A program made the translations under genes and the position numbers. DNA of 64,000 bases from Eriocheir sinensis (taxonomy: Eukaryota; Arthropoda; Malacostraca; Decapoda; Varunidae): positions 819,207 to 883,206 of the forward strand of contig NW_026111665.1 in the NCBI RefSeq assembly GCF_024679095.1. Reading direction: 5' to 3'. Shown here one piece after another: positions 10,347 to 22,000 of the stretch. The notes beneath the pieces were generated by a model. It saw nothing but the letters and a program-made list of their open reading frames with translations, did not search any database and was not told the origin of the DNA. Positions within the stretch are counted from its first letter, which is position 1, and each line of letters starts with the position of its first letter.

Positions 10347-13300
10347 CACTTCCTGTCCCGCCGCCTGTGTTACCACAGCGGCCTCCGCGCTGGAACCTGC
10401 GCCGGGCTGACTGACCTCGGTTCCGCGGGGCCGTCGCCCGTCGTCTGGCCACCACCATCCGGCCCGACGACCTCGAGGCGGCGGACGAGCGCCTGGTTGA
10501 CGCCTTCACAGCTGCTGCTGATGAGGCGATCCCCCTCCTCCGGCCTGTGGCGGTGGTCCACCGTGACAGGTGGTACTATACCGAGGAGGTGAGGGAGGCG
10601 AACCACCGAGTCAACCAGGCCCGTAAGCTTAACAGGAGAGTCAACACGGAGGCGACGCGAGGCTTGCTGCGCGCTGCTGTCCGTCGCGCCAGGGAAACCG
10701 CCGACCGGGTGCAGGAGGAGCACTGGCTGGCGTGGTGCGAGGGACTTGACGGCTGTACGTCCGCTGCAGTGCTCTGGCGGAAGCTGAGGCCCGTCGCGGG
10801 GGGGTGCCGTTGCGCGCCCAGCATTACACCCACAGCCGCAGGCCGAGGCGGAGCGAAGTGTTGCCACCTTCTCCTCCCGTGCTGCTTCCGCCCGGCTTCC
10901 GGCCCACACTCGCGACCTGCTGAGGGAGACGAACCCCGGAAGAGTAGCCGCCTTCAGGGAGGCCTGCCTACAGGCGCATGCCACTGACGCGCCTATAGAG
11001 CTATGGGAGCTGGAGCGGGCCATCCCCAGGAAGGACACCGCCACCGGGGTCAACAGGATCCCCTACTCTTTCCTGGCGAACGCTGGCCCGGACATGCTGG
11101 CGGAGGTTCTGGGACTCTTCAACAGATCCCTCGAGCTCGGAGCACTGCCAGCCTCCTGGAAGCTGGCCACCATTGTTCCCATCCCCAAGAGTGGAGACGG
11201 GCTCCAACATCGCCCGATCTCCCTCCTAAGCTGCCTCTACAAGTGTATGGAGAGAGTCCTACTTCCACGCCTTCAGTGGGCGATGGGCCCCCTCCATCAC
11301 CACCTCTTTGCCTTCCGCCGGGGCAGGGGCACCAGGGACTGCATCTCCACCCTCCTCTCTGGTGTCCTGGGGAGACGGGCGGTGGTGGTATATAATGACC
11401 TAGAGAAAGCTTTTGAGCTCGCCTCAGCCCCAGCCATGCTCTCCATTCTAGCTGAAAGGGGCGTCCGTGGCCGCCTGCTGGCGTGGGTGGGCCATTACCT
11501 GGAGGGACGGAGAGCGGCCGTCCGATTTCAGGGCCATACGTCCGCGATAGAGACTTTTGAGAACGGCACGCCTCAGGGTGGCGTCCTGAGCCCCGTGCTG
11601 TTCAATCTGCTCGTCGAGAAGTTGACATCCCTTCCGACGAGCGGAAACGCCAGAGTCCTATCGTATGTGGACGATGTGGCCCTGGTGGTGTGGGGCCCCA
11701 ACCACGTGGCCTGCGCCCGCCAGCTCCTCCGCCGGCTGACCCAGACGTGCGCCGCCCTAGGGCTGGTCGTCAACAGGACTAAGACAAGGGCCATGGCCTT
11801 CCGCCACGGCCACCTTCCTGAGCCCTTCGACCTCGAGGGTACGCCCGTGCCGTGGGTGCACACTTACAAGTACCTCGGGGTCACTGTTGACTCCAGTCTG
11901 TCCTTCGGCCCGCACATCGCCCGCGTGCGGGACGAGGTACGGCGGCGCACTAATGTGATGAGGGCCATTGCCAGAACAGCGGGTGGGGCTGGGAACAGGG
12001 TCCTGCGGACTTTCTACGTCCAGGGCGTTCCGGTCCTGTATTGATTACGGGACGCCGTGCCTGCTGACGGTGGGTCCGGCGGCGCTTCGGCCGCTGGAGA
12101 CAGCTCAGAACGCCGCCCTCCGCGTCATCGTTGGCGCCCCCATGTGGACGAAATGCGTGTGCCTCCGGGCGGAGGCACGCGTGTGCAGCGTCGCCGCGAG
12201 AGTCACCCAACTCTCAGTGGGGCATCTGGCGGCGCTGCTGAGACGCATGGGGGCGGAGCAGCTCCGTGCCTCCGTCGGGCAGGCCCTCCTGCAGGACCCC
12301 CTCCTGTTCCGCAAGAGAACGTGGGCGACTGTGGCGGCGGCCACGATTCGCAGTAGCGGACTCCCCCACGCCCTTGTGACGGCTGTGGATGCCCCCCACC
12401 CCACCTACGTTGCCCGCCCCCCGTGGGAGCCGCCTGCCTTAACAGCCACCATACGGCCGCTCGCGAAAAGGAAGGCCCTCCTCACCCCTCTGGAGCTGGC
12501 CAGGGAGGCAGACAGCAGAGAGCGGGAAGCAGCGCACCCTGGAGCCTCCGTGTACTTCACGGACGGCTCCGTCAACCACCACACGGGGGCTGTCGGCGCT
12601 GCTTTTGTGTGCGATGGGGTCACAGCTGTATTTCGTCTGCCAGACGGCTGTTCCTCCACCCAGGCTGAGCTGGCAGCCATTGGCGGGGCGCTGGATCATG
12701 CAGTGGAGGGGGGTCGGGGCCCTGTCTTGATCCACTGCGATTCAGTCCCTGCCATCCGCTCTCTGCTACAGGACCCCCCGCGCGACAACATGTCCCTCCT
12801 CACCTCCATCCTCGCGAGGCTGGCAGAGTTGAGAGGAGCGGGGCGCCCAGTAAAAGTTAACTGGTTGTCCAGCCACTCGGGCGTGGCGGGCAACGAGGCG
12901 GCGGACGGCGCTGCTGCTGAGGCAACGCTCCTGCCTGCTGTCACGCGGCCTGTTGTGGTGAGCCTGGCCCAAGTGAAGAGGGACATGGCCGCACGATCTG
13001 CTACTGGGGTTGTCAGGGAGCTGGAGGAGGCCCTGGCTGCGGGCTCACCGTCCGCGTATTGGTACTCGGCGGCCACTAACACCGGCGCCCGCCAGCTACC
13101 GCCAAACCTGCCGAGACGGGAGGCGTCCAACATCCACCGCCTCCGTCTCGGCTACAAATGTGCGTCAGTCCTTCACCCTGATGACCCTGCCCCTGTCGTC
13201 TGCCCTTACTGCGAGGAGGAGGTCCTCCAGCCGCTCCTCCACTACCTCCTCGAGTGCGGTGCGACGCGCAACCTGCTTCCCAACCGAGAGGGGCTCTCAG

Positions 13301-13374
13301 CGCCATCCTTGGTGGGGGCCCTGGACGACAGGGCGCTTACTGCCCTAGTGCGGGCATATGAGCAGCCCAGGTAG
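10347..13374 (+). pseudogene. LINE B1 ORF2 (RT, RNase H, CCHC), frameshifted
   Basis: Continues the ORF2 interrupted by the Gypsy element. RT shows PIPKSGDGLQHRPISLL near 11180-11230, GTPQGGVLSPVLFNLL near 11565-11612, and the active site as YVDD (11662-11673), whereas other copies have YADD. RNase H shows YFTDGSVNHH near 12550, STQAELAAI, HCDSVPAI, and SSHSGVAGNEAADGAAAEA. The C-terminal CX2C-HX4C (CPYCEE, then HYLLEC) lies near 13200-13258. Frameshifts occur near 10800 and near 12030. The domain order (APE, RT, RNase H, CCHC) fits the I-like and related clades. Inactive. Confidence 0.9.
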
Positions 13375-13716
13375 GCTCTCTGTTCTGTATATGTGGGCGT
13401 GTTAGAGTGCGTGTATGTATGTGTGGGTGTTTGTGTGTGAGTATGTGCGTGATTGAATTTTTAAGTCAGCTACAGGACGCCTGGTGCGCCTGTGCCCCAA
13501 CCCACTTAGTGGGAAGGGGTGTTAACTATCTATATATGTGCGTACATCGGCGTGTGTGTGCGCGTGTGTATGTATATATGTACATGCACACGTGCGCGCG
13601 GCGTGCCGTGTATGCACATATATAGCCCCAGCCATGACTGCGACGGGCCGTCGTAGTAGACAAAGGCCCGTTCCCCTTCTTAGGGGTTAATCTTAAAAGC
13701 AAGCAAGCAAGCAAGT
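13375..13716 (+). mobile_element. 3' UTR and tail of LINE B1
   Basis: Contains TG-rich simple sequence (13400-13620) that is also present in copy B3 (minus, about 58560-58800), so it belongs to the element. It ends with a hairpin CGGGCC...GGCCCG (13644-13670), a second hairpin CCCCTTCTTAGGGG, then TTAATCTTAAAAGC and AAGC repeats. The next bases are the H2B leader. Confidence 0.85.
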
Positions 13717-13762
13717 GCGGGCCGGCAACATTCGCTCGCCGTCTTGGAACGAAGAAGCAGAC

Positions 13763-14134
13763 ATGCCCCCCAAAGCATCAGGAAAGGCCGCCAAGAAGGC
13801 TGGCAAGGCCCAGAAGGCCATTGCCAAGGGTGACAAGAAGAAGAAGCGCAGGAGGAAGGAGAGCTACTCCATCTACATCTACAAGGTGCTCAAGCAGGTC
13901 CACCCCGACACCGGCGTCTCCTCCAAGGCCATGTCCATCATGAACTCCTTCGTGAACGACATCTTCGAGCGCATCGCCGCCGAGGCCTCTCGCCTGGCCC
14001 ATTACAACAAGCGCTCCACCATCACCAGTCGGGAGATCCAGACGGCCGTCTGTCTCCTCCTGCCCGGTGAGCTGGCCAAGCACGCCGTGTCCGAAGGCAC
14101 CAAGGCCGTCACCAAGTACACCTCCTCTAAATAA
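13763..14134 (+). CDS. H2B: Histone H2B (promoterless copy)
   Basis: 123-residue core histone H2B that pairs with H2A in the nucleosome. The basic tail ([18 protein letters not shown]) is followed by the complete histone fold and the C-terminal [10 protein letters not shown]. The start ATG at 13763 is the family's normal start. Only 46 bases of histone leader remain upstream; beyond that lies a LINE B 3' end, so the native TATA region has been displaced. One conserved Arg in [11 protein letters not shown] is Cys here. A 3' stem-loop follows at 14170. It may be unexpressed, although the frame is intact. Confidence 0.93.
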   Translation: MPPKASGKAAKKAGKAQKAIAKGDKKKKRRRKESYSIYIYKVLKQVHPDTGVSSKAMSIMNSFVNDIFERIAAEASRLAHYNKRSTITSREIQTAVCLLLPGELAKHAVSEGTKAVTKYTSSK

Positions 14135-14169
14135 GCAACCCACCAACTTGCTTGCACTGGAAAAGAATC

Positions 14170-14184
14170 GGCTCCATCGGAGCC
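14170..14184 (+). terminator. Histone mRNA 3' stem-loop (H2B)
   Basis: GGCTCCATCGGAGCC forms a 6 bp stem 35 bases after the stop codon. Position and shape fit the SLBP-binding element that directs U7-dependent 3' processing. The loop (ATC) is not the usual TTTC type. Confidence 0.75.
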
Positions 14185-14343
14185 ACAAACTATATCCCGA
14201 AAGCCTCCCCCCCCAATCAATTGATATGAGATTATGAAGCAGAAGGATATGTGGGAAAGGCAACAAGCCAGTGATCCTCCTCCTCCTCCCCCCCTGCCCG
14301 TCACAGTGTCTGCCTAAACTCTCTCCCGGAAAGTGACTTTTTT

Positions 14344-14357
14344 CCCTGAAAAGGGCC
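14344..14357 (-). terminator. Histone mRNA 3' stem-loop (H3)
   Basis: On the minus strand GGCCCTTTTCAGGG follows the H3 stop codon. It matches the canonical histone stem-loop except for the last two stem bases (AA instead of CC), which shortens the stem. Confidence 0.8.
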
Positions 14358-14404
14358 TAGATATAGTGTGAGCAGATTGTAGTACTCAGACGGGAAACGC
14401 CCGC

Positions 14405-15147
<743 letters not shown>

Positions 15148-16684
15148 TCTGACTGGGAAGCTCAGCAGCGGTCGAGGAAGGAGCTCTCCTCCTCTCCTCA
15201 CCTGACTCACCATGGCCCGACCTTGCCCGAAAAAGCGCCTCCAACTCTCCCCACCCGTGGGAGAGGAGGATGGCTGGACCCGCGTCATGAAGAGACGCCG
15301 CCGAGCCCCGACACCACCACCGGCCCCGGACTACCGAGTGTACACCATACTCCACCACGACGAAGTGAGCCCCTTCCACGCTGTTCGACGGCTGGAGAGG
15401 GAGCACCCGGGCCTTCGGGTACGGGTGCAAGAGAAGTCTGGGGGTGCGATCTATATCAAACCCCTGGATGAGGAAGCTGCTTTTTCCCTTGCTCGTCTGA
15501 GCAGGGAAACCACTGACGGCATCACCCTTGGAGAGGTCGAGGGCAGGTCGCGGGGTATCGTTTCGCGGTACCCTCTTGGCCAGTCCCTCCGACCGATCCA
15601 GGAGGACCCGCGCGTCACCTTCGCAAGGAGGTGTACATACAACGCGGGTCACTGTCGCAGAGAGCCCACGCGGCAGGTCGAGGTGACGTTTCGGGGGTCT
15701 CTCCCGTCGTCCCTTGACCTAGGCGTCTGGGGTGTCTTCTCCGTCAGGAGGTTCACCCCGGAGCCCCTGCGGTGCTTCAATTGCCAGGCCTTTGGCCATG
15801 TGCAGAAGTACTGCAGGACCGGTGCTCTCTGCGGCGTGTGCAGCGGGAAACATCCCTCCTCGAAGTGTATTGATACACTGAGGACCGGCAATGTCCGGGC
15901 TGCACGATGTCCGAACTGTGGCGGGAGACACCACGCCTGGTTCAAGGGCTGCCCCGAACAACTGAGGAGGCTCCCCCCTCGGCCCTCGGGTGCTATAGAC
16001 TCTGCCTCACCCTCTCCAAGCCCAAGAATGGACATGGTGGTCCCTGCACCTGAACCTGCCAGCACACTGCAAACAGTTGAAGACGCCGCCACCACCACCG
16101 ACGACGCTGCCCCGCCACAACAAGAAGAGGTCGCCACCAACACCGACGACCTCACTCAGGAAGACGCCGCCACGCAGACAAGCTGGAAGAAGCGAGGCAG
16201 GGCCTGCCAGACCGCTCCTCCGCCCACTGAGGATGCGGCGGCCCAGTCAGCTCCAGAGACAGCAGCCCAGGAGACGCAGACGCCGAGGACGACCACAGCA
16301 GACGCTGAGACTGCCGCCCCTGACCCGAGCCTTTGCGCAGGCCCCCCTGGTGCGAACTGGGAGGTTCAGTTCGCCCCCGCGGTCACGCTCACAAGGGTGG
16401 AGTTGTTCACCATGCTGAGGGCCCTAAGGGGCCTCATAGAGAACCACGCCGAAGCAGAGTTGAAGGGCCGAGAGCACCTGTATGAGAACCCCATCCAGAC
16501 GGTGCTTTACGAAGCCCTCGGAGCAGCGCGGACTCACAGGAAGCCCGGTTTCCCGATCAAGTGCCCGCGACGAGACCCAAGGCGAGACGCGCTCTGGCCG
16601 CAGTGATGATGCAGATAGAGGCGGGCCAGCCTATGGCATATAGCCCGCGAGGGCTAACAACCCTCAAAAACCCACCACCACCAC
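15148..16684 (+). mobile_element. Element E: ORF1-only non-LTR element inserted at the H4 promoter
   Basis: About 1.54 kb with a short 5' UTR, one intact ORF1, a 3' UTR (GCGAGGGCTAACAACCCTCAAAAACC) and a CCA-repeat tail. No APE or RT is encoded. A copy of its 3' end is also joined to the H4 gene at 32699. The 11-mer CACCTCTGACT occurs at 15144-15154 and 16685-16695 and may be its target duplication. Because LINE A itself seems to begin TCTGACT, the true duplication may be only CACC. Either way the element lies between the H4 TATA and the H4 leader. Confidence 0.7.
15212..16606 (+). CDS. ORF1 (gag-like, three zinc knuckles) of element E
   Basis: 464-residue open frame from an ATG in good context (ACCATGG). 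It has a basic N-terminus, a middle folded region, then three zinc knuckles at about residues 190-250 (CFNCQAFGHVQKYC, CGVCSGKHPSSKC, CPNCGGRHHAWFKGC). A long Thr/Asp/Ala-rich acidic stretch precedes a C-terminal helix. It resembles ORF1 of families A, B and C but is clearly diverged. It is the only fully open LINE-type ORF1 in the window. No ORF2 follows, so it would need RT in trans. It may alternatively be an internally deleted autonomous element. Confidence 0.85.
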   Translation: MARPCPKKRLQLSPPVGEEDGWTRVMKRRRRAPTPPPAPDYRVYTILHHDEVSPFHAVRRLEREHPGLRVRVQEKSGGAIYIKPLDEEAAFSLARLSRETTDGITLGEVEGRSRGIVSRYPLGQSLRPIQEDPRVTFARRCTYNAGHCRREPTRQVEVTFRGSLPSSLDLGVWGVFSVRRFTPEPLRCFNCQAFGHVQKYCRTGALCGVCSGKHPSSKCIDTLRTGNVRAARCPNCGGRHHAWFKGCPEQLRRLPPRPSGAIDSASPSPSPRMDMVVPAPEPASTLQTVEDAATTTDDAAPPQQEEVATNTDDLTQEDAATQTSWKKRGRACQTAPPPTEDAAAQSAPETAAQETQTPRTTTADAETAAPDPSLCAGPPGANWEVQFAPAVTLTRVELFTMLRALRGLIENHAEAELKGREHLYENPIQTVLYEALGAARTHRKPGFPIKCPRRDPRRDALWPQ

Positions 16685-16688
16685 CACC

Positions 16689-17230
16689 TCTGACTACGAT
16701 AGGACGTCTGCCCCGCTTGCTCCGCTCCTAGTCAGTCTCGCACGCGACGCTGTCAGCTGCACTTGTGCACCTGGCAGCCCGGCTTCCCAGCCCGCCACCT
16801 CACTCACTGTCCCGCGCTGCACTCCTGCTTCGCGCTGCCGTGTCAGGTTGCACTGTCTTGTGCACTTGTTCACGTGTCGCTTGTTACACGCGATTGTGTG
16901 ACTGTTGCTTTTCTTTTCTTTTGTTTTTTGTGTGCTTGAGCCATTAGACCCTGGTGTGGTACGAAGCCGAACCCCGAGGGCATTGCCACGAGGGGGCCCC
17001 CTAGGATAAGGGGGTGGTCATAGGAAGCACCAGGGTTCTTGTTAGGTCCCCCAAGACACATTAGGGGCAACAGCAGTGCTTACCGAGCCCTTTAGAGGGT
17101 GGGTTTGCTGTAGCCCCCTGCTGTTGTAGGCTAGCGGCTCTTTGTTAGGCTAGTTCTGTTTTTGTACTTTTTTTTATTTTGTTTTATATGTCTAGCTGTG
17201 GTTCAGCCTTCGGGCTGTCTCGTTGTTAGG
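16689..17230 (+). promoter_or_regulatory. 5' UTR of LINE A1
   Basis: The 5' end can pair with itself (TGACTA with TAGTCA about 30 bases later). A block at 16940-17110 is conserved in families B and C and contains GCCGAACCCCGAGGGCA and a CCCCCTAGGATAAGGGGG hairpin. See the separate finding. Copy A2 lacks about 100 bases of this block. Confidence 0.65.
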
Positions 17231-19098
17231 ATGCCATCTGACAAACGTGACCGCCCTGTCAGCGACTCGGAAGTCTCCGACTCCGGGTCGCCCTTGGATA
17301 AACAGCTCCGCCTTGAGTCTGAGAGCGAGTGCGATGAGGCGACCCTTGCCCCGCTCCCCCCCTCGTCTGATGATGAGTGGGTGGTGGTGGAGGGGAGACG
17401 TCGACGCCGCTCTCGGCTGACTCCCGCTGCCGCCGCTGCTCGACCCTCTGCTTCGTCCACCGCTACCGCTGCTACCATGACCGCCACCGCTGCTGCCACG
17501 CCCGCTTCCTCTGACTATTCGGCTGCCTCCTTGTTCCACGGTGAGCGTCAGGCGCCCCCACACCGCGCCGCTACCTCTGCTGCCTCTGCCTCGCCCGGCA
17601 CCGCTTCTATCTCCAACGCCGCTCCTGCTGCTTCCCTCCCTGCCACGCCCGGCATTGCTCCTCCATCACACCCCGAGTCTGCTGCTTCCGGCCCTTCGAC
17701 CCCCAAAGTCCTGGTTCCTCCGACGGCGGGGTTCGATACGGCTCTCGACCTTGCCGAGGCCCTAGAGGAGCAGCTTGGCACCCGCTTGCAGCTCCGTTTT
17801 TTAGAGTCGGGGAGCGTGCTTGCCACCCCGCCGTCGGAAGCCGTGCTCCACTCCCTCCTGGCCGTTACCTCGGTCCAGGGCAAGCCTGTCGCCCTGCGAC
17901 AGGTTGGCGAGGCCACCACCAAGGGCGTGGTGACTGCGTATCCCGTGGCAATGCCCCTGAAAGCCCTCCTTCGCCACCCAGACGTCCTCACTGCAGACAG
18001 GTGCCTGACACGGGACGGGCTCGCCACCAGACAGGTGATGATCACCCTGAAGGGGCCACTCCCGGGCTCCCTCGACCTGGGGAGCTGGGGGGTATTCTAC
18101 ACCCGCCCCTTCAACAAGGAGCCTCTCAGATGCTACCGCTGCCAACAATTCGGGCACCACCGCTCCCGATGCAACCGCCCCGCTGTGTGCGGCATGTGCT
18201 CCGGGCCGCACATGACAGAGGGGTGCCTGGAAAAATACAAGGCCGGGGAGGAGGTGCAGGCAGCCTGTCCGAACTGCAAGCTGCACCACCACGCCTGGAG
18301 CCGCCCCTGCCCCACACGGAGGACTATAGTCGAGCGCGGCATCCAGAGGCAGGTGGAATGGCAGGCCGTTCACAACCCGTCTCGCCCTGCTTGGACCCGA
18401 CAGTCCCGCTCCCGCTCCCGCCCCCGGCACGTGCAAGCCCCTCCTGCTCCAGCAACGCTCGCCTCCGAGGAACACTTCCCCAGCCTCCTTCCGCCACGCG
18501 CCACCCGACCCACTACCCCGATCCCGGCGGCACCACCTGCCCCGCACCCTCGTGCGGACGCCGTCAAATCCTCCACCTCAACTCCTGCCTCAGGCAGGCT
18601 CCACCCCCAGGGTCAGTGCTCGTCACCAAGGACGCGCTGGAGGGCATGCTCATAAGCTTTGCCTTGGCCCTCACAACTCTACTACAGATGACGCCGGACA
18701 AGGCAGCGATAGCGGTAATTGCGAGGGCGACCGTGGCGGAGCAATTTCCGACAACTGCAGCTCCAGCACCGACAGCGCCTCAGGAAATCCGGAGCCCCGC
18801 CTCTCTTCCCGCCGAGCCCATGCCGACCGTTATCTCCCTCCCTCACCAGGAGGCTGTGATGGACACAGACGCACCCGAGGCTCCCGCCACCCAGAGCTCA
18901 CCACCGAGTCAGACAGCAGTCACCTTCGCCATCGGCCGCTCCCCGCCACGGTCGCACGTCCCGGTGCGCACAGTCCCGCCGCGCTCCCGCATCCCGCAGC
19001 CCAAGCGGAAGGTGGAGCAGAGGCGCCGCGGCCCTGCGCCCACCCTCGCGACGGCCCCCGTGTCCACCCCGGCGGCGTCCGCGAGGGGCGGCCGCTGA
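17231..19098 (+). pseudogene. ORF1 (gag-like) of LINE A1, frameshifted
   Basis: Starts MPSDKRDRPVSDSEVSDSGS at the ATG 17231. An acidic/Ser-rich N-terminus and an Ala/Pro-rich linker are followed by the triple zinc-knuckle block at about 18130-18330 (CYRCQQFGHHRSRC and so on). The frame breaks near 18594, where about 110 bases present in copy A2 are missing, and resumes in another frame. The C-terminal part there contains LVTKDALEGM and the basic RSRIPQPKRKVEQRRRG, and it ends with the TGA at 19096. ORF2 overlaps it in the -1 frame. Confidence 0.88.
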
Positions 19099-22000
19099 GC
19101 GTCCTCCAGTGGAACGTCTGTGGCGTGCGGAGGAAGGTCCACCTCCTGCGGGCTGCGCTCGGCACCGGCGGCTTCGATGTCGTCCTCCTGCAGGAGACAC
19201 TCCTGGGTGAGGGCCAGTCGGTGCGGTTTAAGGGCTACAGGGCCTTCTACCTCCCTGCCATTGTCGGTGCGGCGCGTGGTTGTGGCATTCTAGTCAGGGA
19301 TGCACCTCCCTGCACTAGGGTGACTCATCCCGTGCCATGCGGTGACGGCGTTGAGGTGCTGGCAGTACGGGTGGCCTTGCCGAGAGCGACCATAGAAATT
19401 TACTGTGTTTACAGTGGCCAGGCTGCGGTTGCAGACTTCACCGAGCTTTTCTCACTCGCCGCCGATGAGCCCACCTTCATCGGCGGCGACTTTAACGCCC
19501 ACCACGAGAGGTGGGGTAGCCGCCAGAACAACCGTGTCGGCCGCCACATCGCAGCAACGTTGGCGGACCTGCCAACTGTCACGGTGCTCAACACGGGGGA
19601 GCCCACTCACGTCCGCGGGGGGGTGCTGGACCTCTCCCTGGTGTCGCAGGCTCTTACTGTCGGCGCGACGTGGGCCCTGCATGACAGCCTGGCCAGCGAC
19701 CACTTTGCCACTATCACCACCCTACCTGTGGCCCCGCCTGTGCCTCCGCAGCGGCCGGCACGCTGGAATTTGAGCAGGGCTGACTGGCCTAGGTTCCGCG
19801 CGGCGGTTGCCCGTCATCTGGCGACCACCGACAGGCCTGACGACTTAGAGGGGGCGGCGGCGCGCCTGATTGAGATGTTCCGCAGTTTAGCTGACGAGGC
19901 CATCCCCACCACCAGACCTGCGAAGCGGAACTTTAAGGACCGGTGGTACTACAATGCGGACATAAAAGAGGCCAACCACCGAGTAAATCAGGCGCGTAAA
20001 CTCAACAGGCGTCACAACACCGACGCCACGAGGGGCCTCCTCCGGGCGGCCATCCGCCAGGCTAAGGTGACTGCTGAGAGGGTGCAAGAGGAGCACTGGC
20101 TATCCTGGTGCGACACCATTGACGCCGGTGTCTCCACTGCCGTGCTCTGGCGGAAGCTCCGAGCGGTTGCACGAGGGACCAGGCCTAGGCCACCGCTTCA
20201 CCCGCAGCCTCAAGTCGAGGCCGGGAGACTGCTTATCACCTTTGTTTCCCGGGCCTCGTCTGCCAGGCTGCCTCCGGCCACCAGGGAGCTACAGAGGGAA
20301 GCCTACGCTGCCAGGATCGAGGCATTCACGGCAGCTTGTAGGGAGGACCACGCTGCCGACGCCCCCATCCGCGTGGAGGAGCTTGTGCGAGCCATCCCCA
20401 GGAAAGACACTGCCCCTGGAGAGGATGCCATACCATACACGTTCCTTCGGAACGCTGGGACGGAGATGCAGGATGAAATAACATCTCTTTTCAACAAGTC
20501 ATATACTCTCGGTGCCCTTCCCGCGGCGTGGAAAACAGCCACCATTGTCCCTATCCCCAAGGGCGTAGATGGCCAACACCGCCCAATCTCCCTTCTCAGC
20601 TGCCTGGGGAAGACGATGGAAAGGGTCATCCTCTCTCGCCTCCTCTGGACCATGGGCCCTCTGCACCACCATCTGTTTGCCTTCCGGCAAGGCAGGGGGA
20701 CACGGGACTGCGTCTCTACCCTCCTTTCAACCATCCTCGATAGGGCGGCGGTAGTCGTGTTCCTCGACCTAGAAAAAGCCTTTGAGCTGGCATCGGCGCC
20801 TGCCATTCTCTCGATCCTGGCGGAGAAAGGTGTCCGGGGCCGCCTTTTAGCCTGGATAGGGCACTACCTCATGGGTCGACAGGCCGCAGTGCGGTATCAG
20901 GGATGTACTTCTGCTGTTGAGAACCTAGAAAACGGTACGCCACAGGGTGGAGTGCTGAGCCCCGTTCTCTTTAACCTGCTAGTCGAGAAACTGGCGGCCC
21001 TCCCGACCAGCAGGTATTGCAAAGTGCTGTGCTATGCTGATGACGTGGCCATGGTGGCTACGGGACCAAATCCTGTGGCCAGCGCTCGCCTACTTCTCCG
21101 CCGTCTCGCAGAGGCTTGTGCTTCCCTCGGCCTCGTCGTCAAAAGGGAAAAGACCAAGGCAATGCTGTTCCGGCAGAGGCGTCCCCCCGAGCCTCTCCTG
21201 CTTGGCGGCGAGCCGTTACCGTGGGTGTCCTCATATAAGTACCTGGGTATGACCGTCGACTCACGGCTGTCGTTTGTGCCTTACATCGCCTCTCTCAGTG
21301 CGAGGGTGAAGAGCCGCACCAACATCATGCGCGCCCTGGCACGGACGGAGGGCGGTGCGAGCGGCAGGGTGCTAAGGCGCTTTTATGTCCAGGCGGTGCG
21401 GTCCTGTGTGGACTATGGGTCGCCATGCCTCCTCACCGTTAGCGCCGCTGCACTCGAGCCGCTTGAGGTGGCCCAGAACGCGGCACTCCGCCACATTCTC
21501 GGGGCCCCGCGCTGGACAAAATGCGTGTGCCTCAGAGCGGAGGCTCGATTGCCCTCCAGCTCCACCAGGGTCAACCAGCTTTCCATCAGCCACCTTATTA
21601 AGCTGCTCCGCCTCAGGGGGTCTGAGTCACTCCGTGACTCCGTGGGGCAGGCCCTCCTACAAGACCCACACCTTTTCCGACGGAGGTTGTGGGCGGCGGT
21701 AGCAGCCGCTAAGCTAAGGCCACATGCCCTGGCACGTGCCTCCATCGCGACGCCTGACGCGCCCCACCCGGCATATGTGGCTCCACCGCCTTGGGCTCTC
21801 CGGCCCTTCACCGCCACCATCAAGCCCCTGCCATCAAAAAAGGCCTTTTTGTCTGTGGAGAGGCTGGCACGGGAGGCCGCAGCAAGGGTGGAGGATGTTC
21901 CGCACCTTCGGGCTGCTCATTACTACACCGACGGCTCTGTCGACCACCACACAGGGGCCGTCGGTGCAGCGTTTGTTACGGCGGGGCACACAGAGCTAAT

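Larger units (their letters stand above)
159..13716 (+). mobile_element. Chimeric APE-type LINE (family A ORF1 / family B ORF2), split by a Gypsy insertion
   Basis: Two pieces of one LINE, 159-1330 and 10347-13716, flank a Gypsy element. The left piece is nearly identical to family A ORF1 (compare 17330-18390) as far as about 1237. It then passes directly into family B ORF2 sequence just upstream of the endonuclease SDH-type motif (compare B3 near 61900 on the minus strand). The right piece continues ORF2 through RT, RNase H and the C-terminal CCHC. The 3' UTR contains the family hairpins at about 13641-13687 and a tail of AAGC repeats, and it abuts the H2B 5' UTR at GCGGGCCGGCA. The A/B junction indicates recombination or template switching. 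Frameshifts make the copy inactive. Confidence 0.85.

Noticed and set aside
13400..13625. TG/CA-rich tract as a histone regulatory repeat
   Set aside because: The same tract occurs at the 3' end of LINE B3 (58560-58800, minus), so it is part of the element's 3' UTR.
16689..16790. HDV-like self-cleaving ribozyme at the LINE A 5' end
   Set aside because: A terminal stem is possible, but I could not place the nested P2, P3 and P4 helices convincingly by eye. Kept only as a test within the leader finding.
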